This document shows, piece after piece, positions 23,657 to 35,500 of a stretch of DNA of 64,000 bases. The stretch covers positions 62,001-126,000 of the forward strand of contig JAJTUP010000033.1 of the NCBI GenBank assembly GCA_021399435.1, in the 5' to 3' direction. Positions within the stretch are counted from its first letter, which is position 1. Each line of letters opens with the position of its first letter. This stretch comes from Diaporthe sp. PMI_573. Lineage: Eukaryota > Ascomycota > Sordariomycetes > Diaporthales > Diaporthaceae. The position numbers were made by a program, and so were the translations under genes. The notes under the pieces were generated by a model that saw nothing but the letters and a program-made list of their open reading frames with translations, made no database searches and was not told the origin of the DNA.

Positions 23657-25089
23657 ATGGCTGGGCCAGTCGATGCGGCCACCCGCAAGAGGGTGCTCAA
23701 GGTCGTCTTCATTTCTCTCCTCCTGGATTTGGTAAGAATAGTATCTGTTGCCCCGTTCGCTCGCATACCATCAGCTGACATGGGTTCCTCCAGATATCCT
23801 TCACCTTCATCCTCCCTCTCTTCCCCAAGCTCCTCGAATTCTATCGCAACTCCGAAGCCCCGACCGATCCGACCGCCCCTCCCAAGGACACACTCCTGTC
23901 GTGGATCCTCAGCCAGCTCAATGCCTACAAGGCCGCCTTTGCGCGCCCCATCGACTCCCGCTATGACATCGTACTGCTCGGCGGCGCCCTCGGCTCGCTA
24001 TTCTCCCTGCTCCAGGCTATCGCCTCGCCCATTATCGGAACACTGTCCGACAGGCACGGCCGCCGTACTGCACTACTGGTCAGCATGATGGGCAACATAC
24101 TCTCGGTCTTGCTATGGGTCATGGCCGTCGACTTCCGCACCTTCCTCCTAAGCAGGGTTGTCGGCGGGCTGTCTGAGGGCAACGTCCAGCTGGCGACGGC
24201 CATCGCGACGGACATTAGCGATAGCAGCTCGAGAGGGAGCACCATGGCCCTGATCGGCGCTTGCTTCTCCATCGCCTTCACCTTCGGCCCTGCCCTCGGC
24301 GCATGGCTCAGCAGCATTCCGACCGTGGCCGCCAACCCCTTCGCGACCGCCGCAGGGTTCAGCTTGTTTTTGATCGTCACCGAGACAATCTACTTGTACG
24401 CCGCGCTGCCCGAGACGCTGCCCTCGATGTCCGAGGACAACACAAACGGTCACGCCACCACGGGGAAGACAAACGGAAAGGCAGCCGAGGAGAAGCCTAT
24501 CCAGCGCACAAACTCTCACTTCGTGCTGAACGCGACTCACTTCGCCTTCCTGCTCTTCTTCTCCGGCATGGAGTTCTCGCTGCCGTTCATGACCTACGAT
24601 CTCTTCGGGTACTCGTCAGCGAAGAACGGCCGCCTTCTCGGCTTCGTCGGCCTGATTGCGTCCATCCTACAAGGCGGTGTGACCCGCCGCTTGCCCCCCC
24701 TGCTGTCCGTAAAGACGGGAGTCGTCGCCTGCCTCCTCGCCTTCGTCCTCCTCGGTCGCCTCACGAGCGTGTCCATGCTCTACGTAGCTGCCACCTGCCT
24801 GGCCACGACCTCGGCGACTGTCGTCACGGGCTTGAACGCGCTGGCCTCTTTCGAGGCAAGCGAAGGCGAGCGGGGCGGCAAGCTCGGCGTGATGAGGAGT
24901 TGGGGCCAGGTCGGCCGTGGACTTGGCCCGATCTTGTTTACTAGTGTCTACTGGTGGGCTGGGCGTGAGGTCGCGTATGCCCTCGGTTCTGCTGGAATCG
25001 CGGGTGTGGCCGCCATCGTATTTGGTGGGCTAAGCAGCCCAGCTGGAAGTGAGAAGAGTGCAAACGTCAAATCTGGGAAGAAGGCGTAA
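23657..25089 (+). CDS. MFS transporter, MFSD10/TetA-like
   Basis: Major facilitator superfamily membrane transporter; the substrate is unknown. Exons: 23657..23731 and 23794..25089; intron 23732-23793 (GTAAGA...TCCAG, phase 0). The product is 456 residues with about 12 hydrophobic segments. After TM2 it carries the MFS motif A in the form GTLSDRHGRRTALL, and SRVVGGLSEGNVQLATAIATD resembles the MFSD10/tetracycline-exporter branch. A hydrophilic Asn/Thr/Lys-rich loop (residues ~230-265) separates the two six-helix halves, and the second half has a conserved GGKLGVMRSWGQVGRGLGP block. The start is in good context (ACCATGG). It is followed by A- and T-runs near 25112 and 25172 that may be 3' end signals. 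Confidence 0.9.
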
Positions 25090-27116
25090 TTTAGCTCGAC
25101 GGGCAACTGTAAAAAAAAAAAACGTGAAGTTATCTAGGTATTGGAGGAAGACAACATTGAATATATTATCTTTTTTTTTTGAATACATCAGGCATCCTTC
25201 TTTTGAGCCTTGACAGTTCTAAATAGGCATTTGAAAGGTGGTCTACCTCGCTAACCTTTTCTGCTTATTGCTGTGATGTGTAAATGTGTCTTGGCACATG
25301 TAGTGTGAGGCCGGCCGTCTGTTGCAGGGAGAGCTACCTTGAGCAGGACGCTGCAGAACCGGGCTTTGCTGAATTAGCACAAGATAATCCTTACTAGTAT
25401 CGCATTAGAATAGCGCGGCTTATTCTAGCTCGACAAAAAAACATACTACTCTTGCTTAAAAGTTCTGGCTAGCAGTAGGCCCTTGTGCTGCCTCCCAGTA
25501 GGTCCTTCGGCCGCCCACACTCATTTTAACACGTTGAAAAAAAAAAAAAAGAAGGCTAGAACACCGCAAGGCAAAAGTAATAGCAATAGGACCATGGCGG
25601 GACTTGAACCCGCAGCCTCCACTTGCCCAATTTAGGAGAGTGGCGATCTACGATTGATCTACATGGCCGCTGGACAATTGCCCTTGTTTACTGGTTTGTT
25701 TTAAGGTGATTTATAAGGTGAGTCTGGCTATGCCGCCTACTTCAAGCGAGTGGCGATCTTTGTATCACCTTCCTGATCCGCTAAATTTCGACCACTGTTG
25801 CAACAGCACTCAGTATCGCCGTACGCTGATGCCAAAGGCTTGGTCGAATGAACTAAGCCAGCCTCCTTGGCACAGGAGTGCTTATCACGCCTGTCGCACG
25901 GAGGCCCTCCCTTTCTTGTTAGCTAGAAGAAGCAAGTAATGAACAACCAACCAACCCACCGCTACCGCGACCCACGTGTATACGTACAAAACCCATTCAA
26001 CAACCACCGGTATATTTGAAGCATTTGGAAGCAATGGACAGCCTTATTCTCACACCATCTCTAATAATAGCATTAATTACCCAGTTGGGTTTATCATATG
26101 GTATGCTGTCTTATCACTGTTTTTGCAAGCCTAAAACAAGCTATTTCTTTGATTTTGAGGCGGATATTTATTATGGCTCTTCTGTAAACCAGCGCATGGT
26201 AGCTACATATATAAGTATTCTTCAAGGTGTGTAAATCCCTTAAGATCGAGCTACTAAGTGTAGCAGCAGTGGCGGTTCAGGACCTGAGTATTCCGACTCA
26301 GTAGAGCTATATGAAGGGGGGATAATAGCAGCAAGTGCCCTTATAGATAGAAAGCCCTGAGATTTAGCCCCTTTAATTCATTTGACACGGTTGTTATAAA
26401 AAGCTTGTTACCCTTTTTTGAGAATACTGTGTAACCGTTACTTTATTGCCAGAGCTATAGACAACGACCCGGAACCGATTCTGTGCGATGACCTTGACTC
26501 AGCGCACCCAGCTAGATATACCGAGTAAGGGCGATGTTGAGCAGGAAATGTCTCAGCCCGACAGGTGCTCAGGGTGGTTTGGGCCCGGAGTTGTGAGACG
26601 TAGGTGGGTGCCGTCCTTGACCGGGAGTCACATATGTTCTGCGTTGCTCGCTTCTACCGAGGTGAGGAGTCACGAGCACACCCTTACTTTTGCGATCACG
26701 CACTGCAGGCTGCTGCACCTTTCGTTGGAATCAGAGACACGGCACACCTCAAGGGTCCAATGAAGACGTTACATAGGCTTGATAGTGCTTACAACTAGGG
26801 GCCTTGGCACGTTTTCAGCGTTGCGACCCAGATAACGCAGCCAATGTTTGCTTACCTATGACTCGGTTCGGCTCAACTCGCGCATATGCAAGACAAGGGG
26901 CCGCCACTAGAAGGTCTTGGGAGAATGGTATGTTGCACAGCCAAGTTGGGAGAGAGGGGATGTGACCATTGAACACGCTAAATATCGAAACCACGGACAC
27001 ATTTCAACCGCTTTCTAAATTCCCGGGGCCCTGACCATTCCACTATCTGTACGCATTCCAAGCCTCCCGCGTATATCTTTTTCCCAAGCAACTTGATCGA
27101 CTAATTGGTCACAACA
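25090..27116. other. AT-rich spacer with tRNA-like locus
   Basis: About 2 kb lie between two MFS genes. The only supported feature is the tRNA-Arg-like sequence at 25589-25668. The rest has no recognisable protein; 25980-26470 is especially AT-rich and could be a decayed repeat. Confidence 0.5.
25589..25668 (-). tRNA. tRNA-Arg (CCU)-like, short intron, possibly degenerate
   Basis: The acceptor arms GGCCATG/CATGGTC (one G-U), D-stem GATC/GATC, anticodon stem CCACT/AGTGG and T-arm GCGGG-TTCAAGT-CCCGC all pair. The loop C-T-C-C-T-A gives anticodon CCU, with an apparent 8-nt intron (AATTGGGC) after position 37. Against a working gene: the D-loop AATCGTA lacks the usual GG, the intron is very short, and the discriminator base would be C. 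It may be a tRNA pseudogene. Confidence 0.55.
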
Positions 27117-28791
27117 ATGGCACACAATCCTTTGGAACGGAAGAACTTTTGTGTCCAAGAATCCGATTTGGCCTCGAAGGAAAGCGACGCGGTACCTGGG
27201 GATCGTTCTGACAATGACAGTCGCTTCGACCAGGCACTCGACTTCCTCAAGCAGCATAAGAATGACGCCGCGGTGGATTTGTCTAGACAAGCCTCATTCA
27301 CTCGTGCTTTGAGGAGAAGGGTTGATTTTCGTGTCATCCCCTTTTTATGTTGCTGTTACACGCTGAACTTCCTCGACAAGGTCCTGCTTAACGTAAGACA
27401 CTTCGAGGCTGAAATTTATTCGCGCACGCATGTACTAATAAAAACAAGTATGCCAACATAATGGGAATGGCTCAGCAGATCAACCTCCGGGGTAATCAAT
27501 ACTCGCACGCTTACGCCGACTTCTGGATCGCATCTCTTGTGTTCTCGCTACCGAACGTATGGCTGCTCAACAGACTTCCTGTCGCAAAGTTCTTGGGGTG
27601 CTGCCTTATCGGATGGGGGCTCTGCAACGCTTGCCATGCAGCCCTTGAGAACTACGCTGGTCTCGTCGCCTTGCGCGTTCTGAGTGGCGCGTTTGAGTCT
27701 GGCATCCTTCCAGCATTGATCCTCATCGCAAGCCAGTACTTCACCTATGATGAGCAATCAGTTCGCTTCTCATTCTGGTACAGTGGCAGTACGTATATGC
27801 AATCCAATTTGCTTTTAACTTGCAGACCAAGGCAAACACAGTGATTGACGGCATTATAGTGGGACTTGGTCAGATTTTCGGGGGTCTCATCTCGTTCGGC
27901 TTCCAGCATATATCAGCTGATGCAGCTTTGAGCGGATGGAAGACTATGTTCCTCGTACTGGGCCTCATCACAATCGCCTTCGGTATTCTCGTCATTTTCA
28001 TGGTCCCGGATACACCCATGAACGCGAGGTTCTTGAGCAACGACGACAAGGTCGCGTTGCTGGAGCATGTGAAAGTCAACCAGACCGGCATCCAGAACAC
28101 GCACTTCCACCCGGCACAGCTTCTGGAGGGCCTGCTTGACATCGGATGCTGGCTTCTGCTCATCAATGTGATGCTGCAACTCTGCGGGTCCGGAGTTGTC
28201 ACGGCATACTCTGCCACGATCCTGAAGTCGTTCGGCTATACATCTAAAGAGGCTGCACTTCTCAACATGCCGTGTGGTGTGGTGAACATTATCGCAACGA
28301 TGTGCAATGCCTCTTTTGTACGGTACTATGGCAATCGTTGGCTTGTTGTTACCTTTGCCGGGGCGGTTGGCACTATTGGCGCAGGCCTGCTCTGCTTCCT
28401 CCCTCACTCGAACAAAGCTGGCCTTTTGGTAGGCATGTACCTGATCAATGTGCTTCCGGGGGCAACCATAATAGTTTTCCAATGGCTGTCTTGTAATGTT
28501 GCTGGGCACACCAAACGCGCCTATATTTCAGCAGCTGCCAACGCCGCCTTTGCTGTCGGGAACATCGTCGGACCAGAGACATTCAGAGCCAACGAGGCTC
28601 CCGGTTTCAGGAGTGCCAAACTCACTTTGGTCATAGCTTGGGCTCTTCTGGTCGCATTTTCTCCGCTGGCTGGAGCGTATTATGCAATGAAGAACAGGTC
28701 GAGAGAACGGAGGGCTGGGGAGGTAACGGATAAACAGGCCTACGCTGGTTTGACTGACAAGGAGAACAAGACGTTCCGGTATCATTTGTGA
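27117..28791 (+). CDS. Dal5-like anion:cation symporter (MFS)
   Basis: Plasma-membrane MFS permease of the ACS/allantoate permease family, which imports organic anions such as allantoate, nicotinate or other vitamins; the substrate cannot be told. Exons: 27117..27392, 27449..27788, 27860..28791; introns of 56 nt (GTAAGA...ACAAG, phase 0) and 71 nt (GTACGT...TATAG, phase 1). The 515-residue product has a hydrophilic N-terminus of ~70 residues, then VDFRVIPFLCCCYTLNFLDKVLLNYANIMGM, the typical first helix with NFLDK, interrupted by intron 1. Other marks are ALRVLSGAFESGILPALI, FWYSGMGLGQIFGGLISFGFQ (made by intron 2) and FMVPDTPMNARFLSNDDK. About 12 helices are visible. Residues near GPETFRANEAPGF also match the family. 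The ATG is in context ACAATGG. Confidence 0.9.
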
Positions 28792-30499
28792 GTGGGGCTC
28801 AGAAGATGTGAGAAGAAAATTGAGAAGTAGAAGACCAGGCCCTATGTTTGCGCTCGCCCGTGGTCCACGGTCCACAGTTCACAATCCAGGAGAAGACATT
28901 CACAGAGAGACTCCACTTAGCCATAGATAAATATAAAGGGCTCCCAGACCTTCCAGATAGCCAATGTCCGGGGCATTTTTAGCGTCTATTGGTATCAATG
29001 TTGACTAGATTCCACCTGGGACCAGGCTAACTCGGATAGAGTTACAAGGGCTGTTGGATGGATACCAGTTTCAGGCAAGAGGTGATCTCATGGCAGATGA
29101 CCTCATAGGAGGTTGTCTCATAGAAGGGTAATCTCACAAAAGGGCATCCCATAGAAGGCTCGGAAGGTGTCTCACAGGAGGGTACCCTATAGGAGGCTAT
29201 CCTATAGGAGTTCGTCTCATAGAAGGTTATGGAGGTTATCCCAAGAGAGGTTATCTTTGGGGGGGGGGGGGTTGTGCAGTAAGGCAGTGTGGCAAAGACG
29301 GAACGATGCCGCTCAACTCAATGTAGTGCGAACTACAAAACACCCGATCCTGGACATCGGGATATATATATGGTAGAGGCATGCCTGAGATGGAGACATA
29401 TCAAGCATACTACACGTGGAGTTCTCGCTGTATTGATCCTAGTCAATATTGGTCAGATTCCCATGTCGCATTTCAACACCTCATATACTGATGAGACAAG
29501 AGCTCTCTGCCTTAAAGATAATGACAGATTGATACACTTGCAGTATAAAGCCACCACAGACTAATTTGTGGTGAATTCAACCGCGGATCCGTTTTCAAGG
29601 GCAAGAAACTTCGGCGCTTCCTCCAGCAGTAATGTACAGAATAAAATATATCCAGGCACACAGAGTGTTTCTTTTCACTCCATCATGTGTTTTCAACTGT
29701 GTCTGATTCAGATGGATTTGCTCATTAGAAGTATCTATCCGCCTGGATTGGTATCTGGGAAGAGTCAGACCACCACCGGCACTGCAATTTCCACCTACTC
29801 AACGAAATACCGCCATCCACTTCCAATAACACCTGGTGAGCAGTTTGGGTCTCAACATGCAATTGACGATTCTCGCTTGTCTCTTTCCATTCCAATATCC
29901 CCAAAACTTGCGCGGATACTAATTACAGTCACGGAACGGCCAAGACTTTCTGAAAAGAAGCAATTCGTTCATTTGTCGTGCACCATTGACCGTGGGTAAC
30001 TGCTACTGTTTGGGAAAGTTCCCATAGAATTTAAGATCCAGTCCCGACGGGGCAGGGTATGCTTCCTCGTTGAGACAAGTCACGAATCCGACAAGACAGG
30101 GTGCTGACCGGTATCAATAGAGCACATTGGGACTGCTTTCCGTGAGAGGCTGGTCGTGTGTTTGCGGGTTTCACAACTGTTAAACGGAAACAGCTTAATA
30201 TTCCACTGGCTTCGTGTAATTCTATAGTTTCTTTAGAGAATCCTATAGAAGTATGCATTAATATAGATGTCAAGGGAAAGAGATATTAACTGGGACTATA
30301 GCTATGGGATTATTAAATTTTATATAGGGACTGTGTCAAGAGACTATTTTGGTTTTTACCGTATAACTAATTGCCCTACTTGCTGTGGTAGATTAGTCTT
30401 GGGCTACTTGTATCGACAGTCTATAGTGCTGCCAGAAGCGGTCTCGCTAGCCTCGTCTATACAGCTATCACAAGGCTGTTAATATTTTTTGGGCCACAT
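28792..30499. other. repeat-bearing spacer
   Basis: It holds a decayed minisatellite (29095-29250), a run of 12 G near 29259-29270, and from about 30030 AT-rich DNA that includes a 17-mer (30175-30191) shared with the foldback element at 54.6 kb. No gene was supported. Confidence 0.5.
29095..29250 (+). repeat. 15-bp minisatellite, about ten decayed units
   Basis: Units such as CTCATAGGAGGTTGT, CTCATAGAAGGGTAAT, CCCATAGAAGG, CTATAGGAGGCTAT and CTATAGGAGTTCGT follow one another. They are more divergent than at 17.7 kb. Confidence 0.75.
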
Positions 30500-30646
30500 G
30501 CCATAATCGTATTCTAAACCTACTGTTATCGGCATTGTTTTTTTTTTTAAACGCTGGGTGTTTAAGCGTTTACCACTATATGAAGGGACCGCCTACATAC
30601 TGCTTAAGAAGCATATGTACATGGATTAAAAACGAAACCACTTAGA
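30500..30646 (+). repeat. dispersed repeat, copy A (inverted partner at 50.6 kb)
   Basis: From CCTACTGTT through the T-run, TTTAAGCGTTTAC, GAAGGG-CCGCCTACATACT, CTTAAGAAGCAT and ATTAAAAACGAAACCAC, this stretch matches the reverse complement of 50585-50750, with roughly 90% identity in the right half by eye. It overlaps the last codons of the zinc-finger ORF. Confidence 0.8.
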
Positions 30647-32060
30647 ACAGGGAAACTGTCCCCAGTGAACCGCATTTGCATGTAAGGCTGCCAATGATGG
30701 GGAGGGGAATGACTCCCTGCACTCCTCCTGATCTGCCAATGGGCATGGGCTTTCCATTAATACCCAACTTCGATGTTTCTGTCTGACATGGTCAATAAGA
30801 GATGCCTGAGATGTGTACACTGAACTGCAGTCTGGATATGAGCACCGCAATTTTATGGGATTGTGTACAGCCCGGAGGTGGGCTCTCAAGCCTGAACGTG
30901 AGGTGTAAGTCGCATCGCAACTCGCCCAATGACAGAAGTAAGTGCGACATTCGTGAATAGCCTGGATATGGGCTGCTAGGCCTGAATTTGACGTCAAAAT
31001 CTTTGGACATTCTTCCTCGGGGCATTTGAACTCCAGCTTGAGATAGTCTTTTCTTTGGTGGAGGTTCAGGGCCCTCTGTCCTAGAAACTGTTCTTTACAG
31101 CCGTCATAGGTGCAGTGAAAAATCGGCTTAGGAGAATGCTCTTCTTCAAAATGTGAATGCATCTCCCGGAGCTTGTTGAAAGCCATATCGCACCCGAGTT
31201 CCGGGCATGGATAAAAGTCGACACCTGCATGATGGGTCCTCATGTGGTGATGCCGCTGGGATGGGTTTGAAAAGGTCTCTTCGCATCCTTGAGCTAGACA
31301 GCAAAGTTCTCGGTTGCAGTGGACGGTGCAGTAGTGCTTGTGCTGCGTGGTATGATTTAGGAACTGAGCGTTGCAGCCTTTAGCGTTGAGGCGGCAAGGT
31401 ATGATCCCCTCTGCATGTGTATCGTTGAGGTGTGCGTCCCTATCCCGGTTGGATCTAAATACTTCAACGCATCCACGGATGGGACATTCCAGATGACCAT
31501 GTTCTGGGTGTATCTTCTCAAGGTGCTTGAGCATTTTGTCTTTCCGCTTGAGCACTGTCTGGCAGCCCACTACTGGGCAAGGCCATGTGGCTTGGTTGAC
31601 CTTGGCATGGTTGGTTTTGTAGTGTGTCTGCTTGTCCTTGCTTGTATAGAATAGCAGCTCACAACCTTGGAACTTCTGGATGGGCCTTTTTTATATGGCG
31701 AGAGAGCGATGAACTGCGGCGGCGCGAGTTGTACTGCACATTATAGCCTGGAACCTGACAGTACAAGGCTGGCCATGAGGCGTCTGAGGCAGGCTTGTTT
31801 GTGTTTTGGGCGGTATCTAATCCGAACTTGACGTGAGGCCTAACAAATTTGTGTGCCGGGGATTCCGTTTCTGCATCGAAGCTCTTAGGCTTAGTCTGGT
31901 CAGGACGGTCGACAAACAAACCAGGACGTTGTGGGCACTTACTCTGGGGCGCTTTTTGGACATTTTCGCGATCTTCGCGAGACAGCTTTGATGTTGAAGT
32001 GTAGAATGAGCCTCGATATGTGTGCCCCACTCGAGATGTATCTGTAGGTGTTCTAGACAT
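30626..32060 (-). pseudogene. multi C2H2 zinc-finger gene with a frame break
   Basis: About eleven C2H2-type fingers are encoded on the minus strand from ~31700 to 30660, e.g. CPVVGCQTVLKRKDKMLKHLEKIH (split here: CPVVGC...HLEKIH), CPIRGC...HLNDTH, CHWASC...HLRAVH. Upstream, from the ATG at 32060 (MSRTPTDTSR), a frame with a likely 72-nt intron (31871-31942, GTAAGT...TGCAG) leads into another finger ending RHIKKAH and then stops at 31659. The two parts are in different frames; removing one base of an A6 run near 31694 would join them, and no good intron was found that does so. Two finger residues are Tyr where Cys or His is expected (CQVPGY; HQRKDY), as C-to-T/G-to-A changes would produce. 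The last residues KWFRF come from dispersed repeat copy A. It is probably a decaying gene; a sequencing indel is the alternative. A DNA-binding role is inferred from the family. Confidence 0.6.
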
Positions 32061-32163
32061 AACTGTAGACAGCGCGCGGCCCGACCATAAGCACACGCCC
32101 TCGTTGCAGCGGCGACGTTGAGGCGTCGATGGTCAGTTAAGACGGCTACTCAGGTAATAGCAT

Positions 32164-32196
32164 GCAGACGGAGTGCAGACGGAGTGTAGACAGAGT
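32164..32196. repeat. 11-bp tandem repeat, three units
   Basis: GCAGACGGAGT occurs twice, followed by GTAGACAGAGT, which differs only by one C-to-T and one G-to-A change. Confidence 0.85.
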
Positions 32197-32442
32197 GCGG
32201 CGGTTTAAGTAGGTGCACGTTAATGTGTGTGCTATGGCTTAGGTGTTGTATGATTTTAGCACTTCTGAATGTGGCCTACAAACCCCCTGTGATTTACCAA
32301 AGTTTTGATCATCCACACTAACTAGACCCCAAACCACAATAAGAATAGACACTCGAGGTACTAATTAGTCAGGTATAAAAACTTGTTCTTAATGAAATAC
32401 CCTGTTTTGTAGTAGTTTTCAGGCTCATTATCATACTTAGTC

Positions 32443-32538
32443 CATTTCACCATAGTCATTTCACCGTGGTCATTTCACCGTGGTAAGCTATTTTGTTGTG
32501 ACGAGCTATTTCGCTGTGGTGAGCTATTTCGCTGTGGC
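32443..32538. repeat. paired tandem array: 3 x 14 bp then 3 x 18 bp
   Basis: Three 14-bp units of the form CATTTCACCGTGGT (32443-32484) are directly followed by three 18-bp units of the form GAGCTATTTCGCTGTGGT (32485-32538). The two unit types share a ...TTTC.C.GTGGT core. Confidence 0.85.
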
Positions 32539-35500
32539 TATTTAAATATACCTATAAATCCCTCTTCCTACCCTAAACTTTCCAGCAGTCTGGCTGCTGT
32601 GAGTCACTGTGCCTGAATAATGGAGGGGGTACACAAGAAGCGGTGCAAATGTGCTTCAGGCCTGTTAATGCGGCCGTTTCTGGGTGCCTTTTCTTCAATG
32701 GCCTAGCTATGGGACAATGCACCCAAAACCTTCTCACAACTCTTAATATTAAAATTTAGGCCGATTCCCCAGCCGTTATATTTGACTTATCACAACCTCC
32801 GCAGAATCTGTTTCAAGTTTTCCGGGGTAGAGTAAATTTCACGGCTTGGGTGGAGATTACAATCTCTGTAGCCGATAACCATCGAAAATCGAGCGATGGG
32901 TCCACTGCAATCTGTGGCAGCAGCGTATGATTGCTTCAGTGCTGTCCCACGGCCCGTGTTTTGACCCATTGCGTCTGAAGTGAGAGCGCAACCCGTCCGG
33001 GCTGCTTGCAAAAGAGATGTCACATTCGTATGAGGTGGCAATCTTATATGACTGTCTTTGTGCGGAGGCGTCGGGAAGCTAGTGTGCACGAGTTACAGTT
33101 CTAGACGACAATCCAGATGGTTTGTCCGCCTGCGACTGCGTATACCTGGCTCACTAAAGCACCTGGATCATCAGATCCCGACACCGACCAGCCGGTGCCA
33201 GTAAGTAATTGATCAGCTCCCGCCGGAGAATAAACAACGGTGGCCCTGCGCGATGTTGCAATGCCCTCGCCCCACTGACGCTCGGAGTGCAAGGCCCAAC
33301 CGCATTATGAAGGGGTTGCTCGGTCCCCTTGTGTCGGGTCGCCACACGCCACCGTACAGGATCTGTACGTACAAGCAAACATGCGAACAACCACGGTAGA
33401 TCCGCATGCGTCAAATGTTTCGAATCCTGCGTGCAGCAAGCTCTCAGGGTCGGCCCGGGAACCTTATGGATTGGCCCGTGAACGGCGTGCCCGAAATCCC
33501 ACGTGCACCCCAATAGGGTGCGAAACGCAAGCGAAACTCAGATTCAGAATGGATAGACGGGGCTCTGGAAGAGGCGGACCCAGCTAGGCGCAATGGTGAA
33601 GGCAATGCCATGCCGACATACACAGTAGAGGGTACCAAAATCCTCCTGGAAATACTCACCGCCACCTTTAATGCTTGGTGAGCGACTCATGACGTGGCAA
33701 AATCCTGGTCGGAGATTTCATGGCTTTAGATTAACAGCGTGCGCTGAATCTACCTCTTGATCCTACCGTCGGAAGCTCGCCTCGCCGCATCAATGCCACT
33801 TCATGCTCGGGTTAGTTGATAGCTGTTTCCGAGGTCACCGAGCCGGCCGCATCGTAAGAGTCTTTGCTTCTCGCCGTGGTGAGGGCTCTAGACCTCGCGG
33901 GGATGACTACACTATTTTGAAAGTGCCTCTCGTACTGGGCCAATGTGAATTTGACCAAGCCTTTGAGTATTGCAAGCAGGGCGTCGCGCCGACATACAAT
34001 AGGCACAATGGTATGGATACAGTCGATGCCCATGGCTGAGCGCGAAAGATCCCCTAGGCTCTCCGAAAGATATCGGCGAACCAGCTGACGCCCCTCACCC
34101 GACGGCAGGCCGTCCTGATGGCTCGTTTGATTGACCGGCATATGGGATGTTCCGAGGTGGGGATTGCAAAGCTTCTGCAATTATGGGCACCATCTGTAGA
34201 GCATTTAGCTTCTAGACTTGTAAGAGAAGGGAAAGGGCCAATAGCAAGGCGCAGACTACCTAATACTAGACGGGCGAAAATAGACTACAGCCACCGATTG
34301 AGTTTGCTAGGAAAGTCTGGGCTGCCTATCAGGTAAGGCCGATGCAGTCCTGTTCAGCTGAGGGTAGACGACATTGCCTGCCGGAACGTGCGTTCGTGGC
34401 TGGCCATAGGCAACACTTCCGCAGGCAGGTTGATATCCATGGATGAGCCATATGCTGTGCTCACAGGGAGGTTCAGCGACGCGCGGATGTCTGCCCGACC
34501 ATTCTGACAATGGCGGCATATGTTTCGTCTGGATGCCGTCACACTTGCAGCATACGCCGATCCCGTGCAGGAGGCCAAGCCTGAGGGACGCAACGAGTCA
34601 GCTTTGAAGTTTCTTTGCCTTACGCGTGCCATTGCGAGATGTTGTTGTTGATAGGATATATGCGAAGCGCTGACGAAGGCTTGTGCCAAGCATTACGCGT
34701 GGTCTCTTTCTTTGATGGTGGGAGGACCGCATGAGGATGCGGGTGTTGTGCGACGAAGTAGATAAGACGGGTCGGTCCTTGTGAGATGGTCGAGATCGAC
34801 GGTGGCGCTCGGGCAGCGGCCGGTGGGGTTCTTGCGTTACTCCTGCAGCTCCAGCTCGCGGCGCCGGCTTGGCCGCCCACACTGGCCAGTCACTGGAAGG
34901 CCGCCTTCATACCCGCCTTTCACGTGCTTAGCAGGCTAAGCTACACTAGTTTGCCTGGTACTCCCAAGGCACCTAGACAGCTGTTGACTGTACAACCAAG
35001 GAGTAGACGGCGTTGACATTGCATGTGGGCGGCTTGCCAACGCTTCGGCGGAGCTCCGAGAGACAGCATTGATAATGAGCGGGAGTGCCGCCCCCACCGC
35101 GCGAAAATGGTTTCGGCCTGCAGCCCGGCTGCATTGAGGACAGCAGCGAGCGGGTAAGTGCGGAATTTGTACGCTGCATTCCGTGACAAAAAGCAATGGC
35201 TTTGGTATTGATACCCGTCACATGAAGATGTTGTTCCTAGCGAGTTAGACTTTGAGCCACATGATCGGTCTGCGACCTCCCACACGCAGCCACTTCCGAA
35301 GCCCTGCCCCCTGGCTGACATTGGCACATTTGAAAAGTGGAGCGCACGGTAAGGTGAAGGCGGAGAATGTTGGATGATGCGCGCCCAGGATCGGTGAGAG
35401 CAGTGAGTTGATTATTGGGGTATCCGACAAGCCGGTCTGGCCCAGAGATTGAGATCGAGATTCAACCCTTGGGAGTCCGCAAGCTTTCAGCAGGTTGGAG

